Shown: positions 8,693 through 17,588 of the stretch, piece by piece
Layout: each line of letters starts with the position of its first letter
Numbering within the stretch: the stretch's first letter is position 1
Source: Psychrobacter nivimaris
Lineage (GTDB): Bacteria > Pseudomonadota > Gammaproteobacteria > Pseudomonadales > Moraxellaceae
Direction: 5' to 3'
Assembly: GCF_009812035.1 (NCBI RefSeq)
Contig: NZ_VZIZ01000010.1
Span: 1-36,373, forward strand
Length of the DNA: 36,373 bases
Program-made: the position numbers and the translations under genes
The notes under the pieces: model-generated
What the model was told of the DNA's origin: nothing
The model's database searches: none
Seen by the model: only the letters and a program-made list of their open reading frames with translations

Positions 8693-9274
8693 TTATAACA
8701 GCACACCAAACATAACCGCTACCCATACTACTGCTGCCATGATACCGGCGATGATGTCATCAAGCATAATACCTAACCCACCAGCAACTCTTTTGTCAGC
8801 CCAGCCAATCGGTGGCGGCTTAACAATATCAAAAAAGCGAAATAAGATAAAAGCGACAACAATGGCGAAAATAGAAAGCTCTTGAGACACATTTTTCCAG
8901 AAGTTATCGTCAGCAATCCCCATATAAGACAAGGGTAGTAGGGTAATCCAAATACCTGCCCACTCATCCCAAACGATATGCGGATCATCATGACCTTGCA
9001 TCAGCTCAGCAGTGCGTCCGCAAATCCAAACGCCCAAAATACAAGATAGAATTGTCAAAATGAGAAAAGGTATAAAGCCCAAACTCAACAATGGTATGGC
9101 AATAATTAACCCACCAACGGTACCCCAAGTGCCAGGTGCACGGCGCGGCAGACCACTACCTAAACCTAGCCCAAGCCAATAAACCATACGGTCAAGAATA
9201 TTAGCACCAACCGGTAATGGTGGGCAGTCATTCGCTTTACGGATGTCAGGCTTAGATAAATCGTGATCAGTCAT
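8693..9274 (-). CDS. pgpA: Phosphatidylglycerophosphatase A
   Basis: PgpA removes phosphate from phosphatidylglycerophosphate in phosphatidylglycerol synthesis at the inner membrane. The 193-aa protein (E. coli about 172) has the family signatures GLPRRAPGTWGTVGGL (about 39-54), WDEWAGIWITLL (about 101-112) and FRFFDIVKPPPIGWADK (about 145-161), followed by GGLGIMLDDIIAG near the C-terminus. Several hydrophobic segments are consistent with a polytopic membrane protein. It begins 3 nt after thiL, the usual nusB-thiL-pgpA arrangement. The first 25 or so residues are a hydrophilic extension compared with E. coli. Confidence 0.93.
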   Translation of the reverse strand: MTDHDLSKPDIRKANDCPPLPVGANILDRMVYWLGLGLGSGLPRRAPGTWGTVGGLIIAIPLLSLGFIPFLILTILSCILGVWICGRTAELMQGHDDPHIVWDEWAGIWITLLPLSYMGIADDNFWKNVSQELSIFAIVVAFILFRFFDIVKPPPIGWADKRVAGGLGIMLDDIIAGIMAAVVWVAVMFGVLL

Positions 9275-9277
9275 GGA

Positions 9278-10309
9278 TTAGCCTGTAAAGTGTTGGTAAC
9301 CAGTAAGATTGGGCCATATTGAAAACGGTGCGGGCTGAGTAGGCGTCACTGGTTGATTTTGATAGAACAGTTCAAGACGTGAGTTATTAGAAGACTTGGT
9401 ATCTATCGCTATCGGATCTGCTAGTGCAACTACCTCGCCGATACAAGTGACAGGTGTGTTGCCAGTAGGCGGTTTGATATGCGCAGGCAAAGTAAATGCC
9501 AGTTCATAATCATCGCCGCCCGCTAGTTGACCTAACAAGCGATCAGACAAATCGACAGTAGATAATAACTCGCTACTCGGTAGCTTGTCTAAATGGATGC
9601 GCATGCATACAGAGCTTTGCTGACAGATATGGCCAAGATCTTGGTAAAGACCATCGGAGATATCTATCATCGCTGTTGCACCGAGCTTTGCCAACGCTGC
9701 ACCTAGTGCAATACGTGGCGTTGGCATATGTAGACGATGCGCCAACTCGATACCTTGTGCGCTTTCAGGATACTTTAAGGCGAAAGCGGCATCACCAAGG
9801 GTGCCTGAAACATAAACCTTATCACCCACTTGCGCACCTGAGCGGTAAATGGCAGGTGTATCTGCGGACAGCAATCCCTGAGCACTGATACTGAGTATTA
9901 AACGCTCACTGCGCGTGGTATCACCCCCTATCAGCGTCACGCCAAACAGCTGGCACGCATGAAACATCCCTTTAGCAAATTCAGTAAGCCATTCGTGTTT
10001 TGCCAAACGTTCAGGTAATGCCAACGCTAGCATAATGCTATGTGGCGATGCACCCATAGCAGCGATGTCTGAGACATTAACGGCCACGGCTTTATAGCCA
10101 ATGGCAAATGCTAGTTCATCAACTTTTTGCCAGTCAGCATGAAAGTGACGACCTTGAACCAGTGTATCAATACAGCTAACCAAGCGTGAGCCTGCTGGTA
10201 ATGCCATCACAGCCGCGTCGTCACCGATACCTTTTTCGATACCAGTTAATGGCGCATGCGTGGCCTGCATCTGTAAGAATATACGCTCAATCAGCTCAAA
10301 CTCGTTCAT
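9278..10309 (-). CDS. thiL: Thiamine-monophosphate kinase
   Basis: ThiL phosphorylates thiamine monophosphate to thiamine pyrophosphate using ATP. The 343-aa protein (about 325 in E. coli) starts MNEFELIERIF. It carries the PurM/AIR synthase-like signatures GIGDDAAVM (about 27-35), IDTLVQGRHFHADW (about 47-60), GYKAVAVNVSDIAAMGA (about 71-87) and LIGGDTTRS (about 121-129), with a C-terminal DISDGLYQDLGH and GGDDYELAF. All expected metal- and nucleotide-binding acidic motifs are present. It lies 14 nt after nusB and 3 nt before pgpA, so it is almost certainly in one transcription unit. Confidence 0.95.
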   Translation of the reverse strand: MNEFELIERIFLQMQATHAPLTGIEKGIGDDAAVMALPAGSRLVSCIDTLVQGRHFHADWQKVDELAFAIGYKAVAVNVSDIAAMGASPHSIMLALALPERLAKHEWLTEFAKGMFHACQLFGVTLIGGDTTRSERLILSISAQGLLSADTPAIYRSGAQVGDKVYVSGTLGDAAFALKYPESAQGIELAHRLHMPTPRIALGAALAKLGATAMIDISDGLYQDLGHICQQSSVCMRIHLDKLPSSELLSTVDLSDRLLGQLAGGDDYELAFTLPAHIKPPTGNTPVTCIGEVVALADPIAIDTKSSNNSRLELFYQNQPVTPTQPAPFSIWPNLTGYQHFTG

Positions 10310-10323
10310 GGCTAGTCTTAGTC

Positions 10324-11166
10324 TTAATCTTTAGTATCGTTAGCGTTTTTCTTGCTCGCCTTAAAGTCACTGATATTTGCACTGGCTTTACTGGCACTAC
10401 TGCGTTTAACGTTAGCTTTGTTAGCACTGATACGCGGCTTATTTGATGCAGTCGGCTCATCGACGATAGCGCTTTCAGTTTCAGCAGCAGTTTCGATATT
10501 ATCGGCTGGATTTGCTTCAGACTGTTTAGCCGCCGCTTTTTGTGACGTACGTAGATTGGCATTGGTGTCTGCTTGTACCTCTAAAGCACGCAGCTCACCA
10601 GCCATTTTATCCAGTACCGCATTAATCAGTTTGTGAGCGTCAGTCGCCCCAAAGTGATTATTCAGCTTCATCGCTTCATCAAGCACGACTTTATAAGGAA
10701 TCTCTACACGGTTTTGTAGCTCATACGCGCCAATCAACAAGATAGCGTGCTCAACCGTATCTAGCTTATCAACCTCACGATCGAGATGCTGACTGATAAG
10801 CGCATCGAGAGCTTCAATTTGCTCTGGGATGTCGCGCATCATTTCATGATAATAACCGATATGGACGGTATGCATGGCATTGGTTGCACGCGTGCGAGCA
10901 GCAATATCGTGTGGAGCATTGGCTTTCCAGCCAAGTTTACCATCTACATCAAAGCGGCGATCAGTAACGAGCCATTCGTATAGGCCCTGCATCGCAAAGC
11001 GACGTGCCTTACGGATAGCAGTGTGACTGGTCTTGTAAGAAGACTCACTCATATCGAATGTTTGATCACCCGCACTACTGCTCGCTATACGGGTAGCTTC
11101 AGCTTGTCCATCGTTGGCTTGTGCGGTTTTCGCAGCGCTAATAGCGCGCTTGAGTTGGTCAGTCAT
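10324..11166 (-). CDS. nusB: Transcription antitermination factor NusB with extended tails
   Basis: NusB joins NusE (ribosomal protein S10) at boxA during rRNA antitermination. The conserved all-helical domain covers about residues 50-195 of 280 ([57 protein letters not shown]). E. coli NusB is only 139 aa. Here about 48 residues precede the domain and about 85 follow it. The C-terminal tail is low-complexity, rich in Ala, Ser, Lys and Asn, and likely disordered. No good ribosome-binding site precedes the assigned ATG or the internal Met39, so the length of the N-terminal extension is uncertain. The gene follows ribH and precedes thiL. Confidence 0.92.
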   Translation of the reverse strand: MTDQLKRAISAAKTAQANDGQAEATRIASSSAGDQTFDMSESSYKTSHTAIRKARRFAMQGLYEWLVTDRRFDVDGKLGWKANAPHDIAARTRATNAMHTVHIGYYHEMMRDIPEQIEALDALISQHLDREVDKLDTVEHAILLIGAYELQNRVEIPYKVVLDEAMKLNNHFGATDAHKLINAVLDKMAGELRALEVQADTNANLRTSQKAAAKQSEANPADNIETAAETESAIVDEPTASNKPRISANKANVKRSSASKASANISDFKASKKNANDTKD

Positions 11167-11324
11167 AGGGGGTCTGTACCTAAATTTTTGAGATGATACC
11201 CAGTCAAAATATAAATTAACAAAGTAGCTTTTTAACTTTGCTGATTCAAAGCTTTAAAGGGTATAGAAATACGGCGAAAATTCAAAAAGTAGCCAATTGT
11301 TTCGATAGCTGGCTAATGCTATGA

Positions 11325-11352
11325 GGTGCTGTTATTACCAAATAGCAGCACC
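11325..11352. other. Hairpin in the ribH-nusB spacer without a T-run
   Basis: GGTGCTG (11325-11331) and CAGCACC (11346-11352) form a 7-bp inverted repeat with a further TATT/AATA pairing inside. No T-tract follows on either strand, so it is not a typical terminator. It could be an RNA processing or stability element between ribH and nusB, or chance. Confidence 0.3.
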
Positions 11353-11382
11353 AGTTAAACTAATAAACGTGAGCTTTAAAGC

Positions 11383-11901
11383 TTACGCTTCATCGATATC
11401 ATCAATATCTAGCTGTGACAAAACAGCGATCATTTCTAGTACAACCATCGCCGCTTCAGAGCCTTTGTTGCCCGCTTTAGTACCAGAGCGCTCGATAGCT
11501 TGCTCGATGCTGTCAGTAGTAATGATACCATTAGCAACAGGGATATTATAATCCATTGCCACAGCGCTCAAACCTTTGGCCGACTCGCTAGCTACAATAT
11601 CAAAGTGTGGAGTGCTGCCACGGATGATTGCACCCAGTGCCACAATCGCGTCAAAACGATCTGATTCAGCAGCACGTTGGGCCACAAGTGGTAGCTCAAA
11701 TGCGCCAGGCACACGAACAACAGTAATGTTGCTACCCAATACACCATGACGGAGTAGGGCATCGATTGCACCATCAACTAATGACTCAACGACAAAACCG
11801 TTAAAACGACCAACAACGATACCAATGCGAGCATCAGCGTTTTGATGTAGGTTACCATCGATATGAGTCACGTCGTTGCGCTGCTGTTGTAAATTCGACA
11901 T
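11383..11901 (-). CDS. ribH: 6,7-dimethyl-8-ribityllumazine synthase
   Basis: RibH condenses 5-amino-6-ribitylaminouracil with 3,4-dihydroxybutanone phosphate, the penultimate step to riboflavin. The 172-aa product contains [20 protein letters not shown] (about 27-46), [12 protein letters not shown], and the active-site segment [19 protein letters not shown], whose His is the catalytic base. It also has [16 protein letters not shown] and AGNKGSEAA. The first 25 residues are a hydrophilic lead. AAAGGA lies 7 nt before the ATG. It heads the ribH-nusB-thiL-pgpA group, separated from nusB by 216 bp. Confidence 0.96.
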   Translation of the reverse strand: MSNLQQQRNDVTHIDGNLHQNADARIGIVVGRFNGFVVESLVDGAIDALLRHGVLGSNITVVRVPGAFELPLVAQRAAESDRFDAIVALGAIIRGSTPHFDIVASESAKGLSAVAMDYNIPVANGIITTDSIEQAIERSGTKAGNKGSEAAMVVLEMIAVLSQLDIDDIDEA

Positions 11902-12086
11902 AAAAAATCCTTTGCTTAATAAGCGTTCAATTGAAATATAGGCGTCAATAAATAGCTAAATAGTCTGATGCGTTCAATCGATTCGGTCACCTATTGTTTT
12001 GGCGTTGCCCCAGTTAATTGAACGAAAATAAATGGTTAGCGCTATGATAGCATTTTTTTGGGTTTTATTTGTATATTACGAGCGTG

Positions 12087-12869
12087 CTAAAGACGCATCT
12101 GTATTCCTTGCGCTGCCATATACTTTTTGGCCTCCAGTACCGTGTACTCACCGAAGTGAAAAATACTGGCGGCAAGTACGGCATCTACGCCGCCTTCTAG
12201 TACGCCTTCTGCTAAATGTTGCAGGTTACCGACGCCGCCTGAAGCGATAACGGGTACATTAACGCGGCTCGTAATTTGCTGCATGAGCGCCAAGTCGTAG
12301 CCTTTTTTGGTACCGTCACCGTCCATCGAGGTGACCAGTAATTCACCAGCGCCCAGCTCTGCCATTTTGCTCGCCCAAGCAACGGCATCGATACCTGTTG
12401 GCTTACGGCCACCATGGGTGAAAATCTCCCAACGTGGCACGACAATACCATCGACGTTGATATCAGCGACGCGTTTGGCATCGATAGCAACGACGATACA
12501 TTGGTTACCAAATTTCTGCGCGGCTTCACCAACGAACTCCGGCGTAAATACGGCTGCTGAGTTAATCGCCACTTTATCCGCGCCAGCATTGAGCAAATTG
12601 CGGATATCAGCAATTTTTCGAACACCGCCCCCAACAGTTAGCGGAACGAATACCGTTTCTGCCATGCGTTCAACAGTATGATAAGTGGTATCGCGCTCAT
12701 CATTGGTCGCCGTAATATCCAAAAAAGTAATCTCATCAGCGCCCTGTTCGTTATAGCGTTTGGCTACTTCGACAGGATCGCCTGCGTCTTTTATATCGAC
12801 AAATTGCACGCCTTTGACCACGCGGCCATTGTCAACGTCCAAGCAAGGAATGATACGCTTTGCTAACAT
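12087..12869 (-). CDS. hisF: Imidazole glycerol phosphate synthase, cyclase subunit
   Basis: HisF receives ammonia from HisH and converts PRFAR to imidazole glycerol phosphate and AICAR, linking histidine and purine synthesis. From the ATG at 12869 the product is 260 aa and starts [20 protein letters not shown], the standard HisF start, with AAGGTGA about 8 nt upstream. A GTG four codons earlier (12881) overlaps that site and is less likely. The (beta/alpha)8 barrel shows the catalytic aspartates in CLDVDNG (about 9-15) and in [12 protein letters not shown] (about 130-141), plus the phosphate loops TVGGGVR and ASGGVGN. No hisH or other his gene is in the window. Confidence 0.96.
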   Translation of the reverse strand: MLAKRIIPCLDVDNGRVVKGVQFVDIKDAGDPVEVAKRYNEQGADEITFLDITATNDERDTTYHTVERMAETVFVPLTVGGGVRKIADIRNLLNAGADKVAINSAAVFTPEFVGEAAQKFGNQCIVVAIDAKRVADINVDGIVVPRWEIFTHGGRKPTGIDAVAWASKMAELGAGELLVTSMDGDGTKKGYDLALMQQITSRVNVPVIASGGVGNLQHLAEGVLEGGVDAVLAASIFHFGEYTVLEAKKYMAAQGIQMRL

Positions 12870-12945
12870 AGGGTCTTTCACCTTATAATCAATTCATAGG
12901 CGCTAGTCTAGCAAAATCACTGCTATTTCAGGCAGGTTTTTTGAG

Positions 12946-13515
12946 CTAGATCGTATTATATGAGGTTCGTATTTCTTCAATTCTTTCGATAATGCCTTGT
13001 TTGCTATGTTCTAATGAGGAAGCAATATCCATAAGTTTTATAAGAATAGTTTCGAGTTCATGTAGACTCAAATCTGAGTCACCATTATTAGTATGTAGTT
13101 TAGCGACTAGATCCCTATTTGTTTTTTCTATACGACTTAAAGTTTCGGTAGGAAACTTAAGCCACTCTCTGAAGGTATAGTCAAATTCTGGCATCAGATC
13201 GTCTAGCTTAAAACCTCTAATTTGCAATAATTTGCTAAATTCTATTTCAAAATCATAAAAGTCTTTTCTTAGCTTGAAGATGTCCTTTTTACAGCTATAA
13301 GCTAAATCTAAAATTGAGACGGTTAGTCTATGCCTTGATAGCCGTATTTCATCTTCTCTCAGTTGCTGAGCGATTGCTATTTGTTTTTTCGCATATAATG
13401 CGGCGATAGTTGCTAGTACAATCACAATCAAGTTCAAAACAACTTGGATTTGTCCAGAATTAATTCCTAAACAGTCCCAAAACATAATAAATTCATTCAT
13501 TATTATTTGTTCCAC
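12946..13515 (-). CDS. Hypothetical protein with one N-terminal membrane segment and coiled coil
   Basis: I do not recognise this 189-aa protein. A hydrophobic segment at about 21-40 (IQVVLNLIVIVLATIAALYA) is followed by KKQIAIAQQLREDEIRLSRH and a long charged, helix-prone body. This pattern is common in small membrane-anchored phage or defence-island proteins but not diagnostic. The GTG start at 13515 is preferred because AAGGAAGGTGG lies about 6 nt upstream; the first ATG, five codons on (13500), has no such site. Base composition is markedly AT-rich compared with hisF and the thrB-like gene on either side, suggesting acquired DNA. It is divergent from the thrB-like gene. Confidence 0.7.
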   Translation of the reverse strand: MEQIIMNEFIMFWDCLGINSGQIQVVLNLIVIVLATIAALYAKKQIAIAQQLREDEIRLSRHRLTVSILDLAYSCKKDIFKLRKDFYDFEIEFSKLLQIRGFKLDDLMPEFDYTFREWLKFPTETLSRIEKTNRDLVAKLHTNNGDSDLSLHELETILIKLMDIASSLEHSKQGIIERIEEIRTSYNTI

Positions 13516-13547
13516 TTAAATCCACCTTCCTTAAAAGCCAATGCAGG

Positions 13548-13579
13548 TTGAATTTAGTTATAATAAGCTAAAATATACT
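13548..13579 (+). promoter_or_regulatory. Candidate promoter for the thrB-like operon
   Basis: In the divergent spacer a TTGAAT (13548-13553) precedes TAAAAT (13569-13574) by 15 bp and TATACT (13574-13579) by 20 bp, with an extra TATAAT at 13559-13564. Neither spacing is ideal. The stretch is very AT-rich and is the only plausible promoter zone for the rightward genes, but the exact boxes are uncertain. Confidence 0.3.
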
Positions 13580-13614
13580 TTTATTTATTCTTTAATTACG
13601 ATAAGTGAGATGTC

Positions 13615-14778
13615 ATGTCCGTCTATACCCAGTTAACCGATGATCAGTTTGCCACCTTTTGCCAAAGCTTTGGCGTGTCGTTTGCCCGCGCGATTCCGAT
13701 CACTCAAGGTATTAAAAACTCAAACTGGTTTATTCAAACGACTGACGATGTAGATGGCACGTACTCTTACGTATTCACTTTATTTGAAGAGCGTCCACCT
13801 GCTGATATCGAAAAAATGGCCGTTATTCTTAATCAATTAAATGGCAAATTACCAGTCGCTGCGCCGCTAGCCGTTATTGAATCAAATAGTGCTCAGGCGG
13901 ATGGCAATGATAAACGCTATGTCATCCACTATGAAGAAAAAGCGATTACGCTAGTACCATGCCTAGCAGGCTCACATCCTGAGCAAACCACGCAAGCGAT
14001 GTGTCATGACATTGGCGCGGCATTAGCCATGCTGCATGAAACGCTCCAAGCATTGCAGCCAAGCGAGCAATACGGCGTGCCTTTGTACCCATGGAGCGAC
14101 GTGCGTGACCGTGAAATGCAGTTCATGCCAGGTGACGAAGCCAAGCTGATGAGCGATATCTGGCGCGCTTATTCAGAATTGCCACTGGCCACTTTGCCAA
14201 AAGGTCTGTGCCATTTAGACATGTTTGCCGACAATACCTTATGGAATCTACAAAAAGGCGAAGCGCGTTTGACGGGTCTACTAGACTTTACCGAGGTAAG
14301 CGTTGAGCATTACGTAATGGATATTGCGATTACTATCAATGATTTTTGTACCACATGGGGCGTTGCGGAACAAGGCGAATCCGTTAACTTTGACCGCAGT
14401 AAAATGGCAGCGTTCTTACAAGGTTATGAATCGATACGTCCGCTAAACAGTGATGAAAAACGTGCACTCCCTGTGATGCTGGCAAAGGCAGCAGTGATTT
14501 TCTGGTTATTACGCCTAAATGTGATTCACTATAACCGCACCGAAGGTCGTACGGGTGATAACATCATGGTCAAAAACCCTGACTTGATGAAACGTCTGGC
14601 CGCTTACCATTGGGCGCATGTTGAAAAGTCGCAAAATACCGTATTTGTACTATTAAGCAAACCAGACAATCAGATAGTCGGTGTATTTAGCAGTATCACC
14701 CAAGCCGAACAAGCGCAAGAAACATTAAATAGTAGTGAGTTTGCAATCAAAGAATATACGCTAGATCAATTATCGTAA
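13615..14778 (+). CDS. thrB: Homoserine kinase, APH-fold (ThrB type II)
   Basis: It probably phosphorylates homoserine for threonine synthesis, using the aminoglycoside-phosphotransferase fold found in pseudomonads and relatives rather than the GHMP fold of enteric ThrB. Visible features are the opening SVYTQLTDDQFATF, QGIKNSNWFIQT, FTLFEERPPADIEKM, the catalytic loop GLCHLDMFADNTLW (HxDxxxxN, about 202-215) and GLLDFTEVSVEHYVMDIA, which supplies the metal-binding Asp. At 387 aa it is about 65 residues longer than usual. The extra C-terminus (about 325-387, KSQNTVFVLLSKPDNQIVGV and on) looks like a small separate alpha/beta domain. First gene of a likely three-gene rightward unit. Confidence 0.88.
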   Translation: MSVYTQLTDDQFATFCQSFGVSFARAIPITQGIKNSNWFIQTTDDVDGTYSYVFTLFEERPPADIEKMAVILNQLNGKLPVAAPLAVIESNSAQADGNDKRYVIHYEEKAITLVPCLAGSHPEQTTQAMCHDIGAALAMLHETLQALQPSEQYGVPLYPWSDVRDREMQFMPGDEAKLMSDIWRAYSELPLATLPKGLCHLDMFADNTLWNLQKGEARLTGLLDFTEVSVEHYVMDIAITINDFCTTWGVAEQGESVNFDRSKMAAFLQGYESIRPLNSDEKRALPVMLAKAAVIFWLLRLNVIHYNRTEGRTGDNIMVKNPDLMKRLAAYHWAHVEKSQNTVFVLLSKPDNQIVGVFSSITQAEQAQETLNSSEFAIKEYTLDQLS

Positions 14779-14838
14779 GCGTTACTTATTCATTTATTCT
14801 AGTACTAATTTTAGCACCGAAACCTTAGAGGCGACCCC

Positions 14839-15168
14839 ATGACCGATCACGTTGACAACTGGCACAAACTGGCGCGCTACGATACCAATATGCAGGGTGA
14901 GCTGCACGCCAACCTACTACGTAATAACGGCATTACCGTGTCCTTGCAACCGCTAAGCGCTATCCCAGGTATGAACTCGGGTATCGTTCTTTGGGTAGAG
15001 GATACGGATTTGGTAGAAGCTCAGCGTATCTTAGCGACCATTCCAACCGATGGTGCAGCCTTACTAGATGAGATGAGTGATGCTGACTTTGATGCGCTAT
15101 CTGCCGCTCAAAGCAATGCTACTCAAGGTAACTCGATAATAGACGATAATAACGGCGGTAATGATTAA
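14839..15168 (+). CDS. DUF2007-like small protein
   Basis: The 109-aa product resembles the DUF2007 family, also called putative signal-transducing proteins. It has a WHKLARYDTNMQGELHANLLRNNGI segment (split at about residues 8-32) in which a helix samples the sequence after a short beta strand. Then come LQPLSAIPGMNSGIVLWVEDTDLVEAQRILA, ending the domain at about residue 72. The acidic, Asn-rich tail is probably disordered. The biochemical function of the family is unknown to me. AGAGG lies 8-9 nt before the ATG. Its TAA stop directly abuts the ATG of the YafJ-like gene, so the two are probably translationally coupled. Confidence 0.75.
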   Translation: MTDHVDNWHKLARYDTNMQGELHANLLRNNGITVSLQPLSAIPGMNSGIVLWVEDTDLVEAQRILATIPTDGAALLDEMSDADFDALSAAQSNATQGNSIIDDNNGGND

Positions 15169-16089
15169 ATGTGTCAACTCTTAGGAATGAACTGTAATAC
15201 CCCAACGGATATTGGCTTTAGCTTTGCAGGATTTCGCAAGCGCGGCGGGATGACGGACAGTCATGAAGATGGCTTTGGTATTGCCTTTTTTGAGCGCAGC
15301 GAATGCAGTAATAACGACAAAACCAACGATGAGACGGCAAATGACTCAACGGGTCTGCGTTTGTTTCATGACAATCGTCCAAGCCATCTGTCGCCAGTCG
15401 CTGACTTGGTCAATAACTACCCAATCAAAGCCATGAATGTCATCGCGCATATTCGTAAAGCGACGCAAGGGCAGAACTGTTTGGCAAACACCCATCCATT
15501 CGTCCGTGAAGTATGGGGCGAACAGTGGGTATTTGCGCACAATGGGCAGATGAATAGCGAATTTATCAAACGCTGTCAGCGCTTACAAGACAATGGCAAT
15601 GCCTCACACTGTCAGCCAGTCGGTTCAACTGATTCTGAAATGGCATTCTGTTATTTGGTCAATCGTCTAAAAAGCAGCTTTAAGTCGCGTCCTGATGACA
15701 AAACGCTGTTTAATTTTTTGACCACACAGTGTCGCTATCTCTCTGCCAATGGGTTATTTAATTGCTTAATATCGAATGGCAGGTGGCAACTGGCTTATGC
15801 GGGTAGCTTGCTGTTTTATCTCACGCGCAAAGCGCCATTTGGTGAAGCCAAACTGGCTGATGATGATATGGCGATTAACTTTGGTGATGTGACTACAGAC
15901 ACAGATAAAGTCACGATTTTGGTCACTGTGCCATTGACTGAAAATGAGAAATGGCAGCAATTGGCTGTCAATGAATGCTTAATCTTTCAAGATGGCGATG
16001 TCATTTATAAAGACAGCCCAAGCCAGCGCAAGTTTTTAACAGTGGACGAAGGCATTGCGATTGCACGAGCCGTTGGGGCGAGTGTTTAG
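15169..16089 (+). CDS. YafJ-like class II glutamine amidotransferase
   Basis: The 306-aa protein begins MCQLLGMNCNTPTDIGFSF, closely matching remembered E. coli YafJ (MCELLGM...NVPTDICFSF), with Cys2 as the N-terminal nucleophile. Other class II amidotransferase motifs are HEDGFGIAFFE, NVIAHIRKATQG, NTHPFVREVWG, WVFAHNGQMN and STDSEMAFCYL. The physiological acceptor is unknown to me, so it is a predicted glutaminase or amidotransferase of general class only. It is about 50 residues longer than YafJ, partly through a short Asn/Asp-rich insert at about 45-60. It converges with the ychJ-like gene with only 24 bp between, and no terminator is visible. Confidence 0.88.
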   Translation: MCQLLGMNCNTPTDIGFSFAGFRKRGGMTDSHEDGFGIAFFERSECSNNDKTNDETANDSTGLRLFHDNRPSHLSPVADLVNNYPIKAMNVIAHIRKATQGQNCLANTHPFVREVWGEQWVFAHNGQMNSEFIKRCQRLQDNGNASHCQPVGSTDSEMAFCYLVNRLKSSFKSRPDDKTLFNFLTTQCRYLSANGLFNCLISNGRWQLAYAGSLLFYLTRKAPFGEAKLADDDMAINFGDVTTDTDKVTILVTVPLTENEKWQQLAVNECLIFQDGDVIYKDSPSQRKFLTVDEGIAIARAVGASV

Positions 16090-16113
16090 CGGTTAATGAA
16101 TATCCAATACTGT

Positions 16114-16686
16114 TTAAATATAACTCCCACAACACCGCTTAAATTTCTCACCAGACCCACAAATGCACGGTTGTTTTTGGCTGACAGTCATCGCAACCGT
16201 CGGATCTAAGAAATACCAGCGCACATCGTTATTAGCCTTGTCTTTTACCTTTACAAAGGTGGACAGCTCATGATGCGCTTGTACTTTTTCTTCTAAACTA
16301 GCGGTATTATCTTTGGTATTAAAATACGCCTTAAACTCAACTTGTGCATGACGTTTACCAAGCTTTGGCGTGTGCTCTACAATCTCTAATCCTGCCCAAT
16401 CTGTCTCTTTGGCCCAACTTTCAATCGCGTCAAAGTCAAGCAAGCCTTGCTGCGCAGGCACTGTGGTCTTGACGATATAGTCTGGTTTCACCAATGCAAA
16501 GGCACTATAGCGCGTGCGCATAAGCCGTTCGGCTGTCTCCGCTTTTATACCATCTGCTTTATTAACCTCATCATTATAAAAAGCATTATGATATGGTTGA
16601 CAGCAGTCTTGATAGGATAGCGGAGCGTCTGTCGTCTCTGCTGTTAGATTGATTTGGCAAGGGCAAGTATGTAGGGAAGGTTGCAT
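16114..16686 (-). CDS. YchJ-like SEC-C motif protein (UPF0225)
   Basis: The 190-aa protein resembles E. coli YchJ. A cysteine-rich N-terminus (CPCQ...YQDCCQPYH) leads to a central NTF2-like domain with AERLMRTRYSAFALVKPDYI and WYFLDPT. The C-terminal SEC-C zinc motif is PCICGSGEKFKRCCG. The family's role is not established; SEC-C zinc motifs are also found at the SecA C-terminus. The gene is leftward, 59 bp downstream of the ydjM-like gene, with a plausible TTAGAG site before its ATG. Confidence 0.85.
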   Translation of the reverse strand: MQPSLHTCPCQINLTAETTDAPLSYQDCCQPYHNAFYNDEVNKADGIKAETAERLMRTRYSAFALVKPDYIVKTTVPAQQGLLDFDAIESWAKETDWAGLEIVEHTPKLGKRHAQVEFKAYFNTKDNTASLEEKVQAHHELSTFVKVKDKANNDVRWYFLDPTVAMTVSQKQPCICGSGEKFKRCCGSYI

Positions 16687-16745
16687 GTTTTACTCTAATT
16701 TTTGTTTGGGCTTATTCGTTTAGGCTCAATGGTCTTTTGATAACT

Positions 16746-17471
16746 TTATTGCAGCATGCTTTTTATTAATTCTGGCAATATGCCGACTTTGAGCTGAGCC
16801 CATGCAGAAGGGTCGCTCAATCGTGACCAAAACATCTCAAAAGGTGGGGCGGCGTATACCAGTAGCGCAAGAATAGTATATAAGAGCAGATACCACCATT
16901 TGTCTTTTGGCTGATAAAACTTCATTGCCGTGCCCGATGAGCGCTTCATTTTCATATTGGATAAATTGACACTATACAGCTCGTCTAATGACAAATGCAC
17001 CATCGCGCCACCAAATAAAAACAGACCATAAAACCAGCTAGTCGTCAGTGGTAGGTGCAAGCCATAATAGCTTAAACAGGTCAGACCCAATCCCAGTATT
17101 GCCATATACGGTACAGAGTGGATGACGCCGCGATGCACCGTCATAGTAGTAAAAATATGAAAAACGACGTAGCGCATAAAACCGTAGCCTGCTAGCCACA
17201 ATATTATCAATGCCAGTAAGCTCAAGTCACTACGCCAATGCATGACCAGACCAAAGGCAAATATGAACGAGGTAATATTAAAACCGAGCTTAATCGGTGT
17301 TGAATTATCAGAGTCCAAGTCCGGCAGCAATCCACCGATAGTACCAAGCGCCACGCACACCAAAAACCCTGAATCATCAATCAATCCAGCTTTATAAACC
17401 GTCAAACTCAGTGTGCCGCTGACCATAAAGGCGACATTTAAGTGGGTATTAAAATTTGCCATAAAACTCAT
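16746..17471 (-). CDS. YdjM-like membrane-bound metal-dependent hydrolase
   Basis: The 241-aa protein resembles the YdjM/DUF457 family of inner-membrane predicted metal-dependent hydrolases. It shows an early NTHLNVAF (metal-ligand His), GTIGGLLPDLDSDNS (acidic metal motif at about 45-59), a HRGVIHSVPYM segment (about 118-128) and HLSLDELYSVNL. Five or so hydrophobic segments alternate with these motifs. Biochemical function is unproven for the family. Start is either the first ATG (MSFMANF) or the ATG three codons later; neither has a decisive ribosome-binding site. It is divergent from the DUF3025-like gene across a 117-bp spacer. Confidence 0.83.
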   Translation of the reverse strand: MSFMANFNTHLNVAFMVSGTLSLTVYKAGLIDDSGFLVCVALGTIGGLLPDLDSDNSTPIKLGFNITSFIFAFGLVMHWRSDLSLLALIILWLAGYGFMRYVVFHIFTTMTVHRGVIHSVPYMAILGLGLTCLSYYGLHLPLTTSWFYGLFLFGGAMVHLSLDELYSVNLSNMKMKRSSGTAMKFYQPKDKWWYLLLYTILALLVYAAPPFEMFWSRLSDPSAWAQLKVGILPELIKSMLQ

Positions 17472-17588
17472 TCATCCATAGCGCTCAAAAAGTCCTTTCG
17501 AGCGGCGTATCTAGCAGTAAAAAAGCGCACCATGATACCATATACCGTCCATACGTCTAATAGAGATAGCCTGTAAGAGAGAGCGTCT

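Noticed and set aside
10352..10636. 94-codon Leu/Ala-rich frame opposite the nusB tail
   Set aside because: A mirror of the low-complexity Ala/Ser/Lys codons of nusB; no ribosome-binding site or recognisable domain.
12307..12681. 124-codon open frame opposite hisF
   Set aside because: Antisense shadow of a well-conserved gene, with no family resemblance.
12870..12881. GTG start for HisF four codons upstream
   Set aside because: It overlaps the AAGGTGA site serving the ATG at 12869, and HisF proteins normally start [12 protein letters not shown].
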